A stretch of 64,000 nt of DNA, from NCBI GenBank assembly GCA_964446835.1, contig CAYUQT010000010.1, forward strand, positions 62,001 through 126,000, read 5' to 3'. The notes beneath the pieces were generated by a model. That model saw nothing but the letters and a program-made list of their open reading frames with translations. It was not told the DNA's origin and made no database searches. The translations under genes and the position numbers were made by a program. This document shows positions 18,652 to 27,816 of this stretch, piece after piece (positions within the stretch are counted from its first letter, which is position 1; every line of letters starts with the position of its first letter). Origin of the DNA: CAYUQT01 sp964446835. Its GTDB lineage: Bacteria > Planctomycetota > Phycisphaerae > UBA1845 > JAFGLZ01.

Positions 18652-18679
18652 GTGACGGACCGTCACCTTGGCGTATAAT
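18652..18679 (+). promoter_or_regulatory. Putative sigma-70 promoter with a palindrome over its -35
   Basis: GTGACG (18652-18657), a 16-nt spacer and TATAAT (18674-18679) lie between the xerC terminator and the next gene. Transcription would begin at about 18686, only a few bases before the ATG at 18690. The 15-bp palindrome GTGACGG-A-CCGTCAC (18652-18666) covers the -35 and could be an operator. Confidence 0.65.
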
Positions 18680-18689
18680 CGCTCGGTAG

Positions 18690-20558
18690 ATGTTCGGGGG
18701 CGGGGGCCTCCTGTGGCTGCTCGGCTCGCGCCCGTTCATGGCAGGCACCTTGAATCACAAGGACGAAACCGCCGTTCAAACCCGTCCGAACCATCATGAC
18801 GCATCGCCGCCGGCGGATCAGGGAACCGGCGTACGTCGCGGGCACGATCTGTCCCAGATCTATCTGGTGGCGCTGCTGGCGACGGTCGTACTCTCATTTC
18901 TGAGCGGCGTCGTGGTGATGTGGTGGGCGTCCAGGGGCATCCCTTCGGACACCCTGCGGCATCATGCCGCGAGCCTCCTGCGCAACTGGCCGATGATCCT
19001 GCCGATTCTGGCGATCGCTCTGACCGTCCTGATCGGCCGGTTCGTTCGCTGGCACTTCCTTCTGAGATGCCTGAACGTGCGGGTTCCCCTGGGGACCAGC
19101 CTTCTGGCGTTCTATGCCGGCGTGCCGATGATGCTCACGCCGGCGTATATCGGAGAACTGGTCTCGGCGTTCGTGTTGAACCGCCTGAGCGGCGGAAGTG
19201 TCTTCCGCGGGATTACCGCGATCATTGCGGGGCGATGCCACGATGTCGTCGCCATCCTGATCCTTCTGTCGATTCATCGGAGTCCGGCACGCGGGGCGAT
19301 GATGGCCGCCGGGGTGGTCGCACTGGCGGCCTTGGGATGGCTGGCTTCTCCGCTGTGGTCCACGGGGCTGGATTTCGTTCTGAAGGCGCTGCGACGCGTC
19401 CCGGTGCTGCGGTGGCTGGTGCCGGCCTCCGGCGTCGACGCCGCCATGCTTCTGGCCCCCCGGAGTTTCGTGCCCTGCATGCTGGCCAGCCTCGTGGGGT
19501 GGTACCTGATCAGCATCGTGTTGGCGATGGCCGTTCTGGTCGCCGGTCAACCACCCGACTATCAGGCGTGCAGCCGCATCTTCCTGGAAGGGGTGCTCTA
19601 TGGCGCCAAGCACCTTTCGCCGGGTGGCATCGGCTACACCAGTCACTACATGTGGCATACCCTGGTGCAACGGTTGGGTATGAACGACATGGTGGCCCTC
19701 GAGGCGAGCACGCTGACGCGGTTCACCATTACGGGCCTGACCATTCTTGTCGGCGGCGCGGCATTTCTGATGGTGGTCAACCGACACCGGAGGCTGCTGG
19801 CGGCGGCCGATCGGTTCGATGCCCTCAGCGCACGATATGACGAGGAAATGGCCCGCCACGTGATGGACCTCCTGCTCGAGCGCAAGACCCGACTGATGCG
19901 GCAGTGGCTCATCCGGCTGTTCGGGCGGGAATCTGAATTGGTGGGTGTGGACATCGGTTGCGGCACCGGCGGCTACGCGGCCCGAATGGTCGAGGCTTGC
20001 GGTTCCGTCATTGCATTGGATGCGGCGGAAGGGCAGGTTCGGCAGGCGGCGGGCCGATCCGGCGACCCCTCGGTTGGTGGATTGGTTCCGGAGGGTGTGC
20101 CGGGGCGACGGGTCTTCATGACCGCTCGATTGCCCCACCTTCCCATCGCCGATGCCAGTGTGGATTTCGCCTATTCGATCAACGTTCTACACCACCTGAC
20201 GAGTCGTGCCATGCAGAGGGAAGCCCTTGCCGAGATCGCCCGTGTGCTCAAGCCGGGCGGGGTGTTCTTCCTGCATGAGATCAACACGATCAACCCCCTC
20301 TTCCGATTCTACATGGGGTATATCTTCCCCGTCCTGCACGCCTTCGACGATGGCACGGAACTCTGGCTCACGCCGCAAAATGTGGACGAACTCAGCCCGA
20401 TTCCTGTCATCGGCGGGGAGTACTTCACGTTCCTGCCCGAGTTCGCACCTCGTCTGTGGCAGGCGACACTGGGCTTTCTCGAGCGGTGGCTGGAGCAGTC
20501 GAGGTTGCGTCGCTACTCGGCGCACTACATGCTCGTATGCCGGAAGCCCGGGGCTTGA
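18690..20558 (+). CDS. LPG-synthase-like membrane protein fused to SAM-dependent methyltransferase
   Basis: The 622-residue protein has two parts. Residues ~55-365 carry about eight membrane segments with hallmarks of the lysylphosphatidylglycerol-synthase TM/AglD family (LTPAYIGELVSAFVLNRLSGG, RGITAIIAGRCHDVVAIL, SPGGIGY). Residues ~375-620 are a class I methyltransferase: SAM motif VDIGCGTGGYAARM at ~420-433, then FAYSINVLHHL and EIARVLKPGGVFFLHEIN. In this family the membrane part often moves or modifies a lipid-linked sugar; a fused methyltransferase could act on the same lipid or glycan. The substrate is unknown. The start at 18690 would give a nearly leaderless mRNA; ATG 18738 is the alternative. 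It appears to be a single-gene transcript. Confidence 0.85.
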   Translation: MFGGGGLLWLLGSRPFMAGTLNHKDETAVQTRPNHHDASPPADQGTGVRRGHDLSQIYLVALLATVVLSFLSGVVVMWWASRGIPSDTLRHHAASLLRNWPMILPILAIALTVLIGRFVRWHFLLRCLNVRVPLGTSLLAFYAGVPMMLTPAYIGELVSAFVLNRLSGGSVFRGITAIIAGRCHDVVAILILLSIHRSPARGAMMAAGVVALAALGWLASPLWSTGLDFVLKALRRVPVLRWLVPASGVDAAMLLAPRSFVPCMLASLVGWYLISIVLAMAVLVAGQPPDYQACSRIFLEGVLYGAKHLSPGGIGYTSHYMWHTLVQRLGMNDMVALEASTLTRFTITGLTILVGGAAFLMVVNRHRRLLAAADRFDALSARYDEEMARHVMDLLLERKTRLMRQWLIRLFGRESELVGVDIGCGTGGYAARMVEACGSVIALDAAEGQVRQAAGRSGDPSVGGLVPEGVPGRRVFMTARLPHLPIADASVDFAYSINVLHHLTSRAMQREALAEIARVLKPGGVFFLHEINTINPLFRFYMGYIFPVLHAFDDGTELWLTPQNVDELSPIPVIGGEYFTFLPEFAPRLWQATLGFLERWLEQSRLRRYSAHYMLVCRKPGA

Positions 20559-20784
20559 GTCATAGGACTGCCGCCTTAAAGATCGGATGATTCAACGACA
20601 TCCCTGAGACGGGACGTCTTCCGGTTGCGAAGCCGCTCGGACGCCGCAACTGCCACTCTTCGACGTGGCTGAAATGCGAAGAGACATCGAATTCTGCGGC
20701 TCTTGCTGGGAAGGGAGGGCGATCCAGGCCTTGACCAAGATCGCCCCTATGCTGACGGTCGGGCTCGCGGTCAGCCCGAGAGGT

Positions 20785-21072
20785 TCAGTCATTTGCCCAG
20801 TAGCCCGGAGTGGGCACCGCATCTTCGTCTTGATGAGACACGGTTTCAGACGGCGACACCTCTCGCACCTCGCGTCGGGTCTCGTATGTCGTCACAGAAT
20901 CTGGTCTGCCCGAAGGTCCCAACCGGGGTCGCGAGATGGATGTCTCTGTCGGTGCCGATTCCCCCTTGCTGAGAACCACTTGACGATCGGTGGAATTGCT
21001 CGAAGCACATCCCAGCCAGGTCAGTGTTCCGGCCACAAGGAGAACGCTCAGTATCAGTGCTTTGGGCTTCAT
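20785..21072 (-). CDS. Small lipoprotein
   Basis: The 95-residue protein begins MKPKALIL and has a lipobox WLGC, then a Ser/Thr/Glu-rich, probably unstructured tail ending TPGYWAND. The start at 21072 has an AGGAG site close upstream, unlike the longer frame from 21198. The product should be a membrane-anchored envelope protein. No family was recognised. Just past its stop a small hairpin (20759-20779) may help end the transcript. Confidence 0.65.
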   Translation of the reverse strand: MKPKALILSVLLVAGTLTWLGCASSNSTDRQVVLSKGESAPTETSISRPRLGPSGRPDSVTTYETRREVREVSPSETVSHQDEDAVPTPGYWAND

Positions 21073-21275
21073 GGTAAGGTCTCCTGTAAGTACTCCTTCT
21101 ATTGAGATACCCCATCCTGCCTGAAGATTCCTGCAAATCTGTAGGTTGCTGGCGACTAACCGGGCAAAGTAGTATCTTTCTGATGGCGACCGTCCCAAGT
21201 GGGGTGGAGCGGCCTATGGTCTGCGGGCTTCTTGGCCAAGCACGCAGGGTCCAGATACAGCCTGTGGGAGCCAGG

Positions 21276-22472
21276 ATGGGTAAGCGTCGCGACAAATCGA
21301 GCAGGGACGGCAAACAGAAGATCCGGGTCTCCTTCAGACCGAACCGGCTCGAGCCGGGGCGGGAGAAGGGGTGGACCCGGATGTTCCGTGAGGGGCAGCT
21401 CGAACAGGTGGACCCCGTTGCCGCCGAGAGGATCAACCGGAAGGGTGAGCTTTCTCGAAAGCGAACGATCGTCGTCGACGATGAAGGCCTGCCCATGGTG
21501 CTGCCGCTCGAACAGCAGCACCAGGGGCTGGTGCTCAGGCTCCGCGGACCCGTGGCCGATGTCGACGACGGCAAGGAGGTCTGGCCTTGTTCGATCCGTC
21601 GGATACTCAGGACGCGCCTGATCGAGCAGCGTCATCCGCTGGCGGTGGGCGATCGGGTTCAGTTCTCGATCGTCTCCGATCAGGAGGGCGTCGAGCGGGA
21701 GGGGGTCGTCGAGTCGGTCGATCCGCGGCGCTCTCAGTTGTGTCGGCGGTATGAGGATCGCGAGCACACGATTGCAGCCAATGTCGATCAGGTGGTCATT
21801 GTCTCGTCGGCGGACGCCCCGCCACTCAAACCGCACCTGATCGACCGCTACCTTGTGGCCGCGTCGGTGGGTAACATCCGTCCGATCATCTGCATCAACA
21901 AGGTGGACCTTGACGAAGAATTGGCGGCAGAGGTGGCGGATCGCTACCGCAGTCTGGACTACGACGTTCTGACGACCAGCGCCGTCCTCGGCGCAGGTAT
22001 TGAAGACCTTGCCCGGAGATTGAAAGACAAGGTTTCGGTCTTCGCCGGTCAGAGCGGGACCGGCAAGAGTTCACTGCTGAACGCGATCCAGCCGGATCTC
22101 CATCTCAAGACGGGCAAGGTGTCGGTGGAGACTCTGAAGGGTCGCCATACGACTACGATCGCCCAACTCTTGACCCTTTCGGCGGGCGGATACGTTGTAG
22201 ACACCCCGGGTGTTCGTGCCTTCGAAATGGCGTCGATGGAGCCGGGCGAGTTGGAGGCGCATTTCCCGGAGTTTGCCGAACCGATGAACCGCTGCAAGTT
22301 TCCCGATTGTGCCCACACCAACGAACAGGAGGACGACTGCGGGGTGAAGCAGGCTGTGGCGGCCGGACAGATATACCCCGAGCGATATGAGAGCTACCTG
22401 CGAATTCTGGATGAGCTGATCGACTGGGACACCGTTCGCAGCAGCGGTGGACCTCGGCCCAAGGACCGGTAG
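21276..22472 (+). CDS. rsgA: Ribosome small-subunit GTPase RsgA
   Basis: RsgA is a circularly permuted GTPase that checks maturation of the 30S subunit. The permuted order is seen: G4 CINKVDL before G1 GQSGTGKSS, then the TTT switch region, then G3 DTPG. The C-terminal zinc site is CKFPDCAHTNEQEDDC. The start at 21276 is chosen for a GGGAG site 5 nt upstream and gives 398 residues; the open frame extends 58 codons further. An N-terminal basic extension of about 70 residues precedes the OB fold. A HAD phosphatase gene follows 33 nt downstream. Confidence 0.93.
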   Translation: MGKRRDKSSRDGKQKIRVSFRPNRLEPGREKGWTRMFREGQLEQVDPVAAERINRKGELSRKRTIVVDDEGLPMVLPLEQQHQGLVLRLRGPVADVDDGKEVWPCSIRRILRTRLIEQRHPLAVGDRVQFSIVSDQEGVEREGVVESVDPRRSQLCRRYEDREHTIAANVDQVVIVSSADAPPLKPHLIDRYLVAASVGNIRPIICINKVDLDEELAAEVADRYRSLDYDVLTTSAVLGAGIEDLARRLKDKVSVFAGQSGTGKSSLLNAIQPDLHLKTGKVSVETLKGRHTTTIAQLLTLSAGGYVVDTPGVRAFEMASMEPGELEAHFPEFAEPMNRCKFPDCAHTNEQEDDCGVKQAVAAGQIYPERYESYLRILDELIDWDTVRSSGGPRPKDR

Positions 22473-22505
22473 CGCGGGTCGGGACGAACCGGGGTTGGGG
22501 GCTTC

Positions 22506-23162
22506 ATGGGTCTCTTTCGCACGATTCTCTTCGATTTCGACTACACGCTGGCCGACTCGTCCCGGGGGGCGGTGGAGTGCATCAACTGGGCCCTTCAACG
22601 GGTCGGTCTGCCGACTGCAAGCGACGAGGATATCTGCAGGACCATCGGCATGTCGCTGGCCGACGCGCTCATGCGTCTGGCCGGACCCGAGCAGGCCTCG
22701 AAGACTCAGGATTTTGCCCGGTTCTTTGCCGAGCGGGCGGATCAGGTGATGGCCGAACGGACCGTTCTGTTCGAGAGTGTGCTGCCCGCCACATCGGTAT
22801 TGAAGCAGCGCGGACTGAGGCTGGGGATCGTTTCCACCAAGTACCGTCGTCGGATTGAAGGGGTCCTTCGAAGGGACGGGCTGCGCGAGGTCTTCGATCT
22901 GATCGTGGGAGGCGAGGACGTGGCGAGACACAAGCCGGATCCGGAAGGTCTGCTTGTGGCGATCGACCGATTGGACAGTGCCGCATCGCAGACCCTCTAT
23001 GTGGGAGACAGCCTGGTCGACGCAGAGACGGCCCGACGCGCCGGCACCCCATTTGTGGCGGTCCTTTCTGGGACGACCGGACTCGACGAGTTCACTCCCT
23101 CCGACCTGACGGGTGTCATCGAGTCGCTTCATCAACTGCCATCATGGCTCCAGTTACGATAG
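22506..23162 (+). CDS. HAD-family phosphatase (phosphoglycolate phosphatase-like)
   Basis: The 218-residue protein has HAD motif I DFDYTLADSS (nucleophile Asp and acid/base Asp), motif II LGIVSTKYR, motif III Lys in RHKPDPEGL and motif IV YVGDSLVDAETA, plus a helical cap after motif I. This pattern is typical of Gph/PpaX-like phosphatases, which remove phosphate from small metabolites such as phosphoglycolate or pyrophosphate. The substrate is not fixed by the sequence. It follows rsgA and ends at a bidirectional terminator. Confidence 0.88.
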   Translation: MGLFRTILFDFDYTLADSSRGAVECINWALQRVGLPTASDEDICRTIGMSLADALMRLAGPEQASKTQDFARFFAERADQVMAERTVLFESVLPATSVLKQRGLRLGIVSTKYRRRIEGVLRRDGLREVFDLIVGGEDVARHKPDPEGLLVAIDRLDSAASQTLYVGDSLVDAETARRAGTPFVAVLSGTTGLDEFTPSDLTGVIESLHQLPSWLQLR

Positions 23163-23211
23163 CCCTCATCGCAGGCCTCGCAGGGCGATCATCCGTCCGG
23201 ACCGAAATGAC

Positions 23212-23245
23212 AAACGGCGATCGACCCTTCTGCCGATCGCCGTTT
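23212..23245. terminator. Bidirectional terminator between convergent genes
   Basis: AAACGGCGATCG (23212-23223), a 10-nt loop and its exact complement (23234-23245). Because the outer pairs are A and T, each strand ends its stem in a short T run. It serves the HAD gene on the plus strand and the exported protein gene on the minus strand. Confidence 0.82.
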
Positions 23246-23275
23246 GAACGGATTCAAGATTGGGTTTCGTCCAGG

Positions 23276-24724
23276 CTACCAGAGCCGGCGAAGGGTGATG
23301 CCCGCGCCCAGCACCAGGAGAACTGCTGCGACGAACGGAGGCAGCCCGCTGCCGCACTTGAACCTCGATTCCACCACATAGCTGCTGTTCATCGTCAGAT
23401 AGATCGTCGTGTTGGAATCCGTCACAGCGAAGTTGGCATCCGGATACTTGCTCGCATCTTCCCAGATGGTCCACGCGTCGAACGCCTTGCCGCTGATCGG
23501 CGTGGCCTGTATCACGATCGGCGTTCCATCCGTGAACCGGTAGAGCCGCTCGTCGGCCGTGTTCGGGTCGTTCGGGTCGAGGACCCGTGGATGCACGGCC
23601 ACCGAGCCGTATTGCGGTTTCACGATGTACAGGTTCAGGCTGCGGGGGATTCCGTTCCATACGGCCACACGGGCCTCGAAGTCGTCGTAGACCACGTCGG
23701 AGGGGAAACCGGCTCCCCAGGCGTCAAAGGACGATGTCGAGGTCATCACGGCACTCCGGCCGGACGTACAAGGTGCGTACAGGGTGTTGGGATCACCCCC
23801 GGACCAGTAAGGATCACTGAGCTGATACGACAGACACCACGTGCCGTCCCAGTCGTACTTGTCGCCCGTCCAGAAAGCGCTTCGCAACCATTTCCCGTGA
23901 GGGTTTCCAGGTGGGTAGTTGGCGTCGATCTCGAACTGAAGGATCAGCCAGAAACCATCCCGTTCCATCCCGTAAAAGTCCCAATTCAGGTACTTGGGGT
24001 TGTCCAGGCTGCGGATACGATAACCGTTGCCGAATCGGTCTTCAGGCGGCGTCAGCTTCGTCGTGTCGTTGGGATCGGAGTGGTTGGGGTCCAGGTCGCC
24101 ATCGGGACGACGGCCCATGGGATCACACCACAAACGCTGAATGTTCAATACCAGATCTGTTGACCCGGGCGGCGGAACCTGGCTGACCTGAAGGTTGATG
24201 TGCTGGTTCCAGAAGTTCTCCAGCTCAAAGTGATAGGATTCGTTCGCCTTTCGGTAGGCACAGTTGTGGAAGGGCATGGCGACCATCAACGACGTCCAGG
24301 TGTCCGGATCACCGTGCATGACGATCGTGGCGTCGCCCCGGTCGAAGTTGGGATCGTTCGGAGCGGCAAAGTAGCCAGGGTAGTAGACCTTGCAGAGAAT
24401 GTAATGGGACGTCGTGTCGTCCCACCACGTGGCGCTCGTGTTGGCGTCGTAGATCAGATCGTCCGCCGCCAGAGCCGCCATGGCGTAGACCGGAAAGTAA
24501 GGGTTGGCATCCGCGACCAGCCGAACAGCCTGATAGCTTGCGTCTGCTGATTGACCTGCTCCAAACAATGGGTAGAACCACCATCGGGGGTTGTCGATCT
24601 GCCAAGTAGACTCACTGTAGTTCCCGTCGCTGAAGTCATCGTAGTAGTCTGCGTACACTCCCGCCGATGACGTGAGCAGGACGGCCACGCCGACGACCAC
24701 AAACATGGCTTTCGCACGGTTCAT
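23276..24724 (-). CDS. Exported protein with C-terminal CGSG-type sorting/anchor signal
   Basis: The ATG at 24724 has an AGGAG site and starts a clear signal peptide (LLTSSAGVYA); 55 further upstream codons are open but unsupported. The 482-residue protein is rich in Asp, Trp and Tyr, with many DPNDPN stretches, suggesting an extracellular beta-rich protein; a repeat-type domain (VKPQYGSVAVHP, FDAWTIWEDASKYPDANFAVT, STYVVE-like) precedes the end. The terminus has a CGSGLPPF motif, a hydrophobic helix and a basic tail RRLW. This matches the layout of three-part sorting signals cut by rhombosortase- or exosortase-like enzymes. The function is unknown. Confidence 0.78.
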   Translation of the reverse strand: MNRAKAMFVVVGVAVLLTSSAGVYADYYDDFSDGNYSESTWQIDNPRWWFYPLFGAGQSADASYQAVRLVADANPYFPVYAMAALAADDLIYDANTSATWWDDTTSHYILCKVYYPGYFAAPNDPNFDRGDATIVMHGDPDTWTSLMVAMPFHNCAYRKANESYHFELENFWNQHINLQVSQVPPPGSTDLVLNIQRLWCDPMGRRPDGDLDPNHSDPNDTTKLTPPEDRFGNGYRIRSLDNPKYLNWDFYGMERDGFWLILQFEIDANYPPGNPHGKWLRSAFWTGDKYDWDGTWCLSYQLSDPYWSGGDPNTLYAPCTSGRSAVMTSTSSFDAWGAGFPSDVVYDDFEARVAVWNGIPRSLNLYIVKPQYGSVAVHPRVLDPNDPNTADERLYRFTDGTPIVIQATPISGKAFDAWTIWEDASKYPDANFAVTDSNTTIYLTMNSSYVVESRFKCGSGLPPFVAAVLLVLGAGITLRRLW

Positions 24725-25200
24725 GTTTCTCTCCTCCCATTTCGCTTGCGGGCGCAAGCATCCCTGGACATGATGATGAGGGCGTCTGGGAGGAAGGAAT
24801 ACCCATCTTTCCTCCGGGTGTCTCCTCATGGCAATATCAAATCTATCTATTAAGGCCGACCTCCGCAATAGGTCTTCCCTCGAGGGCAACCGTGATCTCG
24901 TGGTGTGTCGACATCAGGGGCCTTTGAGGGTGGGATGCCGACACGGTGGGGTGAACGCGTCGAGTCCCAGAGGTGAGCCAATGGCGGCGGTGACGGCGTC
25001 GTCCTGTCAACGTGTCGACAGGGCGAGGTCGTTGCCAGGGGGGTAGCGGCATCCTATAATGCGTTCTCGTCGTTGTCAGAGGGGTTCGTTTGCTCTGAAG
25101 GGACATGTTTTCAGGTTGAAAGGAACCCGCCGTCGGGGCTGGCCAGGCGGCGTATTGGCTTCGGAAACCGGCTTCTGGCCGGCGGACAAGGAGTTCGGCA
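24725..25200. other. Divergent intergenic region, 476 bp
   Basis: It holds the aroC promoter at 25032-25060 and, on the minus side, a small hairpin GCTTGC-gggc-GCAAGC near 24750 in the leader of the exported-protein gene. I see no further gene. Confidence 0.5.
25032..25060 (+). promoter_or_regulatory. Sigma-70-like promoter of aroC
   Basis: TTGCCA (25032-25037), a 17-nt spacer and a perfect TATAAT (25055-25060). The expected start near 25067 leaves a leader of about 130 nt before the GTG of aroC. Confidence 0.72.
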
Positions 25201-26451
25201 GTGTTAGGGAACACGTTTGGCAGAATGTTTCGTATCACCACCTGCGGGGAGTCGTACGGCGATGGGATGGCCGTCATTGTGGATGGTGTGCCGCCGGGGA
25301 TCAAGCTGAACGTCGAGCACATTCAGGTCGAACTGGACAAGCGTCGCCCCGGGCAGTCGAAGCTCGATTCGCCGCGGCAGGAAACGGATCGCGTGAAGTT
25401 GTTTGCCGGCGTGGGCGTGTTGGACGGCATCACGACCGGGGCGCCGGTCGGCCTGATCGTCCACAACGTCGATCGGCAGAAGATTCACGTTCAGCAGTAC
25501 CACGATGTGAAGGATGTGATCCGTCCGGGGCACGCCGAGTACACCTTCTTCGCCAAGTACGGCGATCACGCGGATTGGTGCGGAGCGGGCCGAGCCAGCG
25601 GTCGCGAGACGGTGGGTCGTGTGGCCGGCGGGGCGGTGGCCAAGCAGGTTCTTGCGCGTGAGGGCATCGAAATCCTGGGCCACATCATCGAGTCGCACGG
25701 CATCAAGGCTCGTCCGCTGACCTATGAAGAGGTTCGAGCGAACTATCGGGTGAATCACCTGAACTGCTGCGATCTGGAAGCGGCCGAGCGGATGATCGAG
25801 GACATCCTGAAGGTGCGGGATGCGGGGGACACGGTGGGCGGCGTGATCGAGATCATCGTTCGCGGCGTGCCGGCGGGTCTGGGCGAACCCGTATTCGACA
25901 AGCTGCGGGGGACCCTTGCCTATGCGATCATGGGCATCGGCGCCACGACGGGCATCGAATTCGGCGCGGGATTCGAGGCGGCGCGGATGCTTGGCAGCCA
26001 GTGGAACGATCAACCGTATCTCGACGAACAGAAACATGTTCGGTTCCGGACGAACCACGGCGGCGGCATGGCCGGCGGCATCAGCAACGGCGAGGAGATC
26101 CGCTTCCGTTTCTGCTGCAAGCCGACGCCGACGATCAGCGTGCCTCAGGTCACGGTCAACATGGCCAACATGACCGAGGCGAAGCTGGCGGCGATCACGC
26201 GGCGCGACATCACGATCTGTCCGCGAATCTTCCCCGTGGCCGAGGCGATGACGGCCTGCTGTATTCTCGACGCACTCTATATGGCCAAGGGGTATGAGCA
26301 TTTTGCCCGCGTCGATCCGAAGTACGTCCATGCCGGTCGGCCGCGGCACACTGCCGATCCCGCGGAGATCATCAATCTGTCCTTCCGCCAGCCCAAGGCC
26401 GTGGCGGGCAGCGAACTGACCGAGGCGGACCTCAAGGCCATGGAGAAGTAG
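25201..26451 (+). CDS. aroC: Chorismate synthase, divergent active-site motif
   Basis: Chorismate synthase turns EPSP into chorismate with reduced flavin, the last common step of aromatic amino acid synthesis. The 416-residue protein starts with GTG, with AAGGAG 9 nt upstream. Family features are NTFGRMFRITTCGES near the start, DGVPPGI, RRPGQSKLDSPRQE, RPGHAEYTFFAKYG with the conserved His111, and ATTGIEFGAGFEAARMLGS. Two departures stand out: the usual GESHG motif reads GESYG (His replaced by Tyr19), and the usual RGGGRSSARET reads WCGAGRASGRET. The length exceeds the usual 350-390. The gene stands alone with its own promoter. Either it is a divergent working enzyme, or the fold has a different role. 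Confidence 0.85.
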   Translation: MLGNTFGRMFRITTCGESYGDGMAVIVDGVPPGIKLNVEHIQVELDKRRPGQSKLDSPRQETDRVKLFAGVGVLDGITTGAPVGLIVHNVDRQKIHVQQYHDVKDVIRPGHAEYTFFAKYGDHADWCGAGRASGRETVGRVAGGAVAKQVLAREGIEILGHIIESHGIKARPLTYEEVRANYRVNHLNCCDLEAAERMIEDILKVRDAGDTVGGVIEIIVRGVPAGLGEPVFDKLRGTLAYAIMGIGATTGIEFGAGFEAARMLGSQWNDQPYLDEQKHVRFRTNHGGGMAGGISNGEEIRFRFCCKPTPTISVPQVTVNMANMTEAKLAAITRRDITICPRIFPVAEAMTACCILDALYMAKGYEHFARVDPKYVHAGRPRHTADPAEIINLSFRQPKAVAGSELTEADLKAMEK

Positions 26452-26526
26452 GTCGGTGCCGGCAGTCCCATGCCGGGGGAGGCTTGCCCACCGGACACGT
26501 CTTCGCATCAGGCGATGCGAGGTCTG

Positions 26527-27816
26527 CTATTCGTTGGGTGAGGGTTCGGATTCCCGGCTGGGTGGTCCCGAGACAACAATGCGCAGACGGTTGATCTTGC
26601 GGTCGTCGGCGTCCAGGACGCGGATGTGGACCTTCTCGCGAACGACTTCTTCCCCATTTTTGGGGATGCGCCCCAGTTCGTAGAGCACAAAGCCGCCGAT
26701 CGTGTCATAGTCCTTGCTCTCGGGCAACTCGATGTCCATCTCGTCGTTGAGCTCGTCGATACGCAGCCGGGCATCGGCTTCGATGGTGCTCGGGTCGATA
26801 CGCTGTAACGGCTGGGGTTCGGGGCGATCGTATTCGTCGGCAATTTCGCCCACCAGTTCTTCCAGGATGTCCTCGATGGTGACAAGTCCGGCCGTTCCGC
26901 CATATTCGTCGATGACGATCGCCAGGTGCACCTGGCTTTCCTGAAACTCCCGGAGGAGATTGCGCAACGACTTGCTTTCGGGAACGAACGGGACCTTGCG
27001 CATGAGCAGACGCAGCCCCGTTTCGTCACCGCTCTCGATTCTCAGAAGGTCCTTGGCATACAACACGCCGACGATCTGATCGATGTTCTGGTCGTAAAGC
27101 GGAACGCGGGAATGCCCACGGTCGATGATCAGCTTTCGAGCCTCGGCGACGCTCGCATGCATATCCAGGGCCACGATCTCAATTCGTGGCGTCATGATCT
27201 GTCCGACCGTCGTGTCGCGAAGCTCGATGACGGATTCGATCATCTCCTTCTCCGTCTCATCGACCGCACCGTGCTTCTCGCCCTCACTCACGACGTCCAG
27301 GATTTCCTGTTCGATCTGTTCCGCCTCGTCGTTCTCGTCCGGCCTTGGAACGCCCACAAGACGACGGACAATTTCGTCAATGAGCTGCAGAATCAGGATG
27401 GCCGGAGCCAGGATGATGCGACACGTCCAAAGCAGGCCGGCAGATGCCGCAACCAGCTCCTCACCGGCGTACTTGGCCCATGCGTTGGGGATCGCCAGGC
27501 CGAAGATCAGAATGATCCCCCCGCTGATTCCAAAAACCGTGAGGTAGTGTGCGTAGAAGTTGGAGATCCGATTGCGGAACAAAGCCAGGGTTACCAGCAC
27601 CAGCCCGAGATTGGCCAGCATCCGAAGGATGGTGGCGGCCATCATCATTTCGGGCATTCGCTGCAGGAGCCAGTCGAGTCGCGCGAGTCGTCCGCGTTGT
27701 TCGAGCACCTCTTCCATGCGGACTCGCGAAAGGTCGCGCAGCGCGATCGCCGTGGCTCCAAAGTAGAGCGAGGCAAGTGTTGTTGCGATGGCCAGCCACA
27801 GAACCGGATCGTTCAC
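26527..27816 (-). CDS. CNNM/CorC-family membrane protein with CBS domains
   Basis: The 429-residue protein has a membrane DUF21/CNNM domain at ~1-190 (three or four helices), then a paired CBS module at ~200-330 (TVGQIMTPRIEIVALD, then IVIDEYGGTAGLVTIEDILEELVGEI) and a CorC_HlyC domain at ~345-425 (LRIDELNDEMDIELPESKDYDTIGGFV, KNGEEVV). Family members are linked to magnesium or other divalent cation efflux; the older name hemolysin is misleading. It is convergent with aroC and divergent from the TPR gene. Confidence 0.92.
   Translation of the reverse strand: MNDPVLWLAIATTLASLYFGATAIALRDLSRVRMEEVLEQRGRLARLDWLLQRMPEMMMAATILRMLANLGLVLVTLALFRNRISNFYAHYLTVFGISGGIILIFGLAIPNAWAKYAGEELVAASAGLLWTCRIILAPAILILQLIDEIVRRLVGVPRPDENDEAEQIEQEILDVVSEGEKHGAVDETEKEMIESVIELRDTTVGQIMTPRIEIVALDMHASVAEARKLIIDRGHSRVPLYDQNIDQIVGVLYAKDLLRIESGDETGLRLLMRKVPFVPESKSLRNLLREFQESQVHLAIVIDEYGGTAGLVTIEDILEELVGEIADEYDRPEPQPLQRIDPSTIEADARLRIDELNDEMDIELPESKDYDTIGGFVLYELGRIPKNGEEVVREKVHIRVLDADDRKINRLRIVVSGPPSRESEPSPNE

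Noticed and set aside
20759..20779. Hairpin TCGGGCT-N7-AGCCCGA near the end of a small lipoprotein gene
   Set aside because: It is short and lacks a U-tract, so it is only mentioned in that gene's entry.
25204..26508. A 434-codon minus frame opposite aroC
   Set aside because: No family features; AroC motifs on the plus strand are clear.
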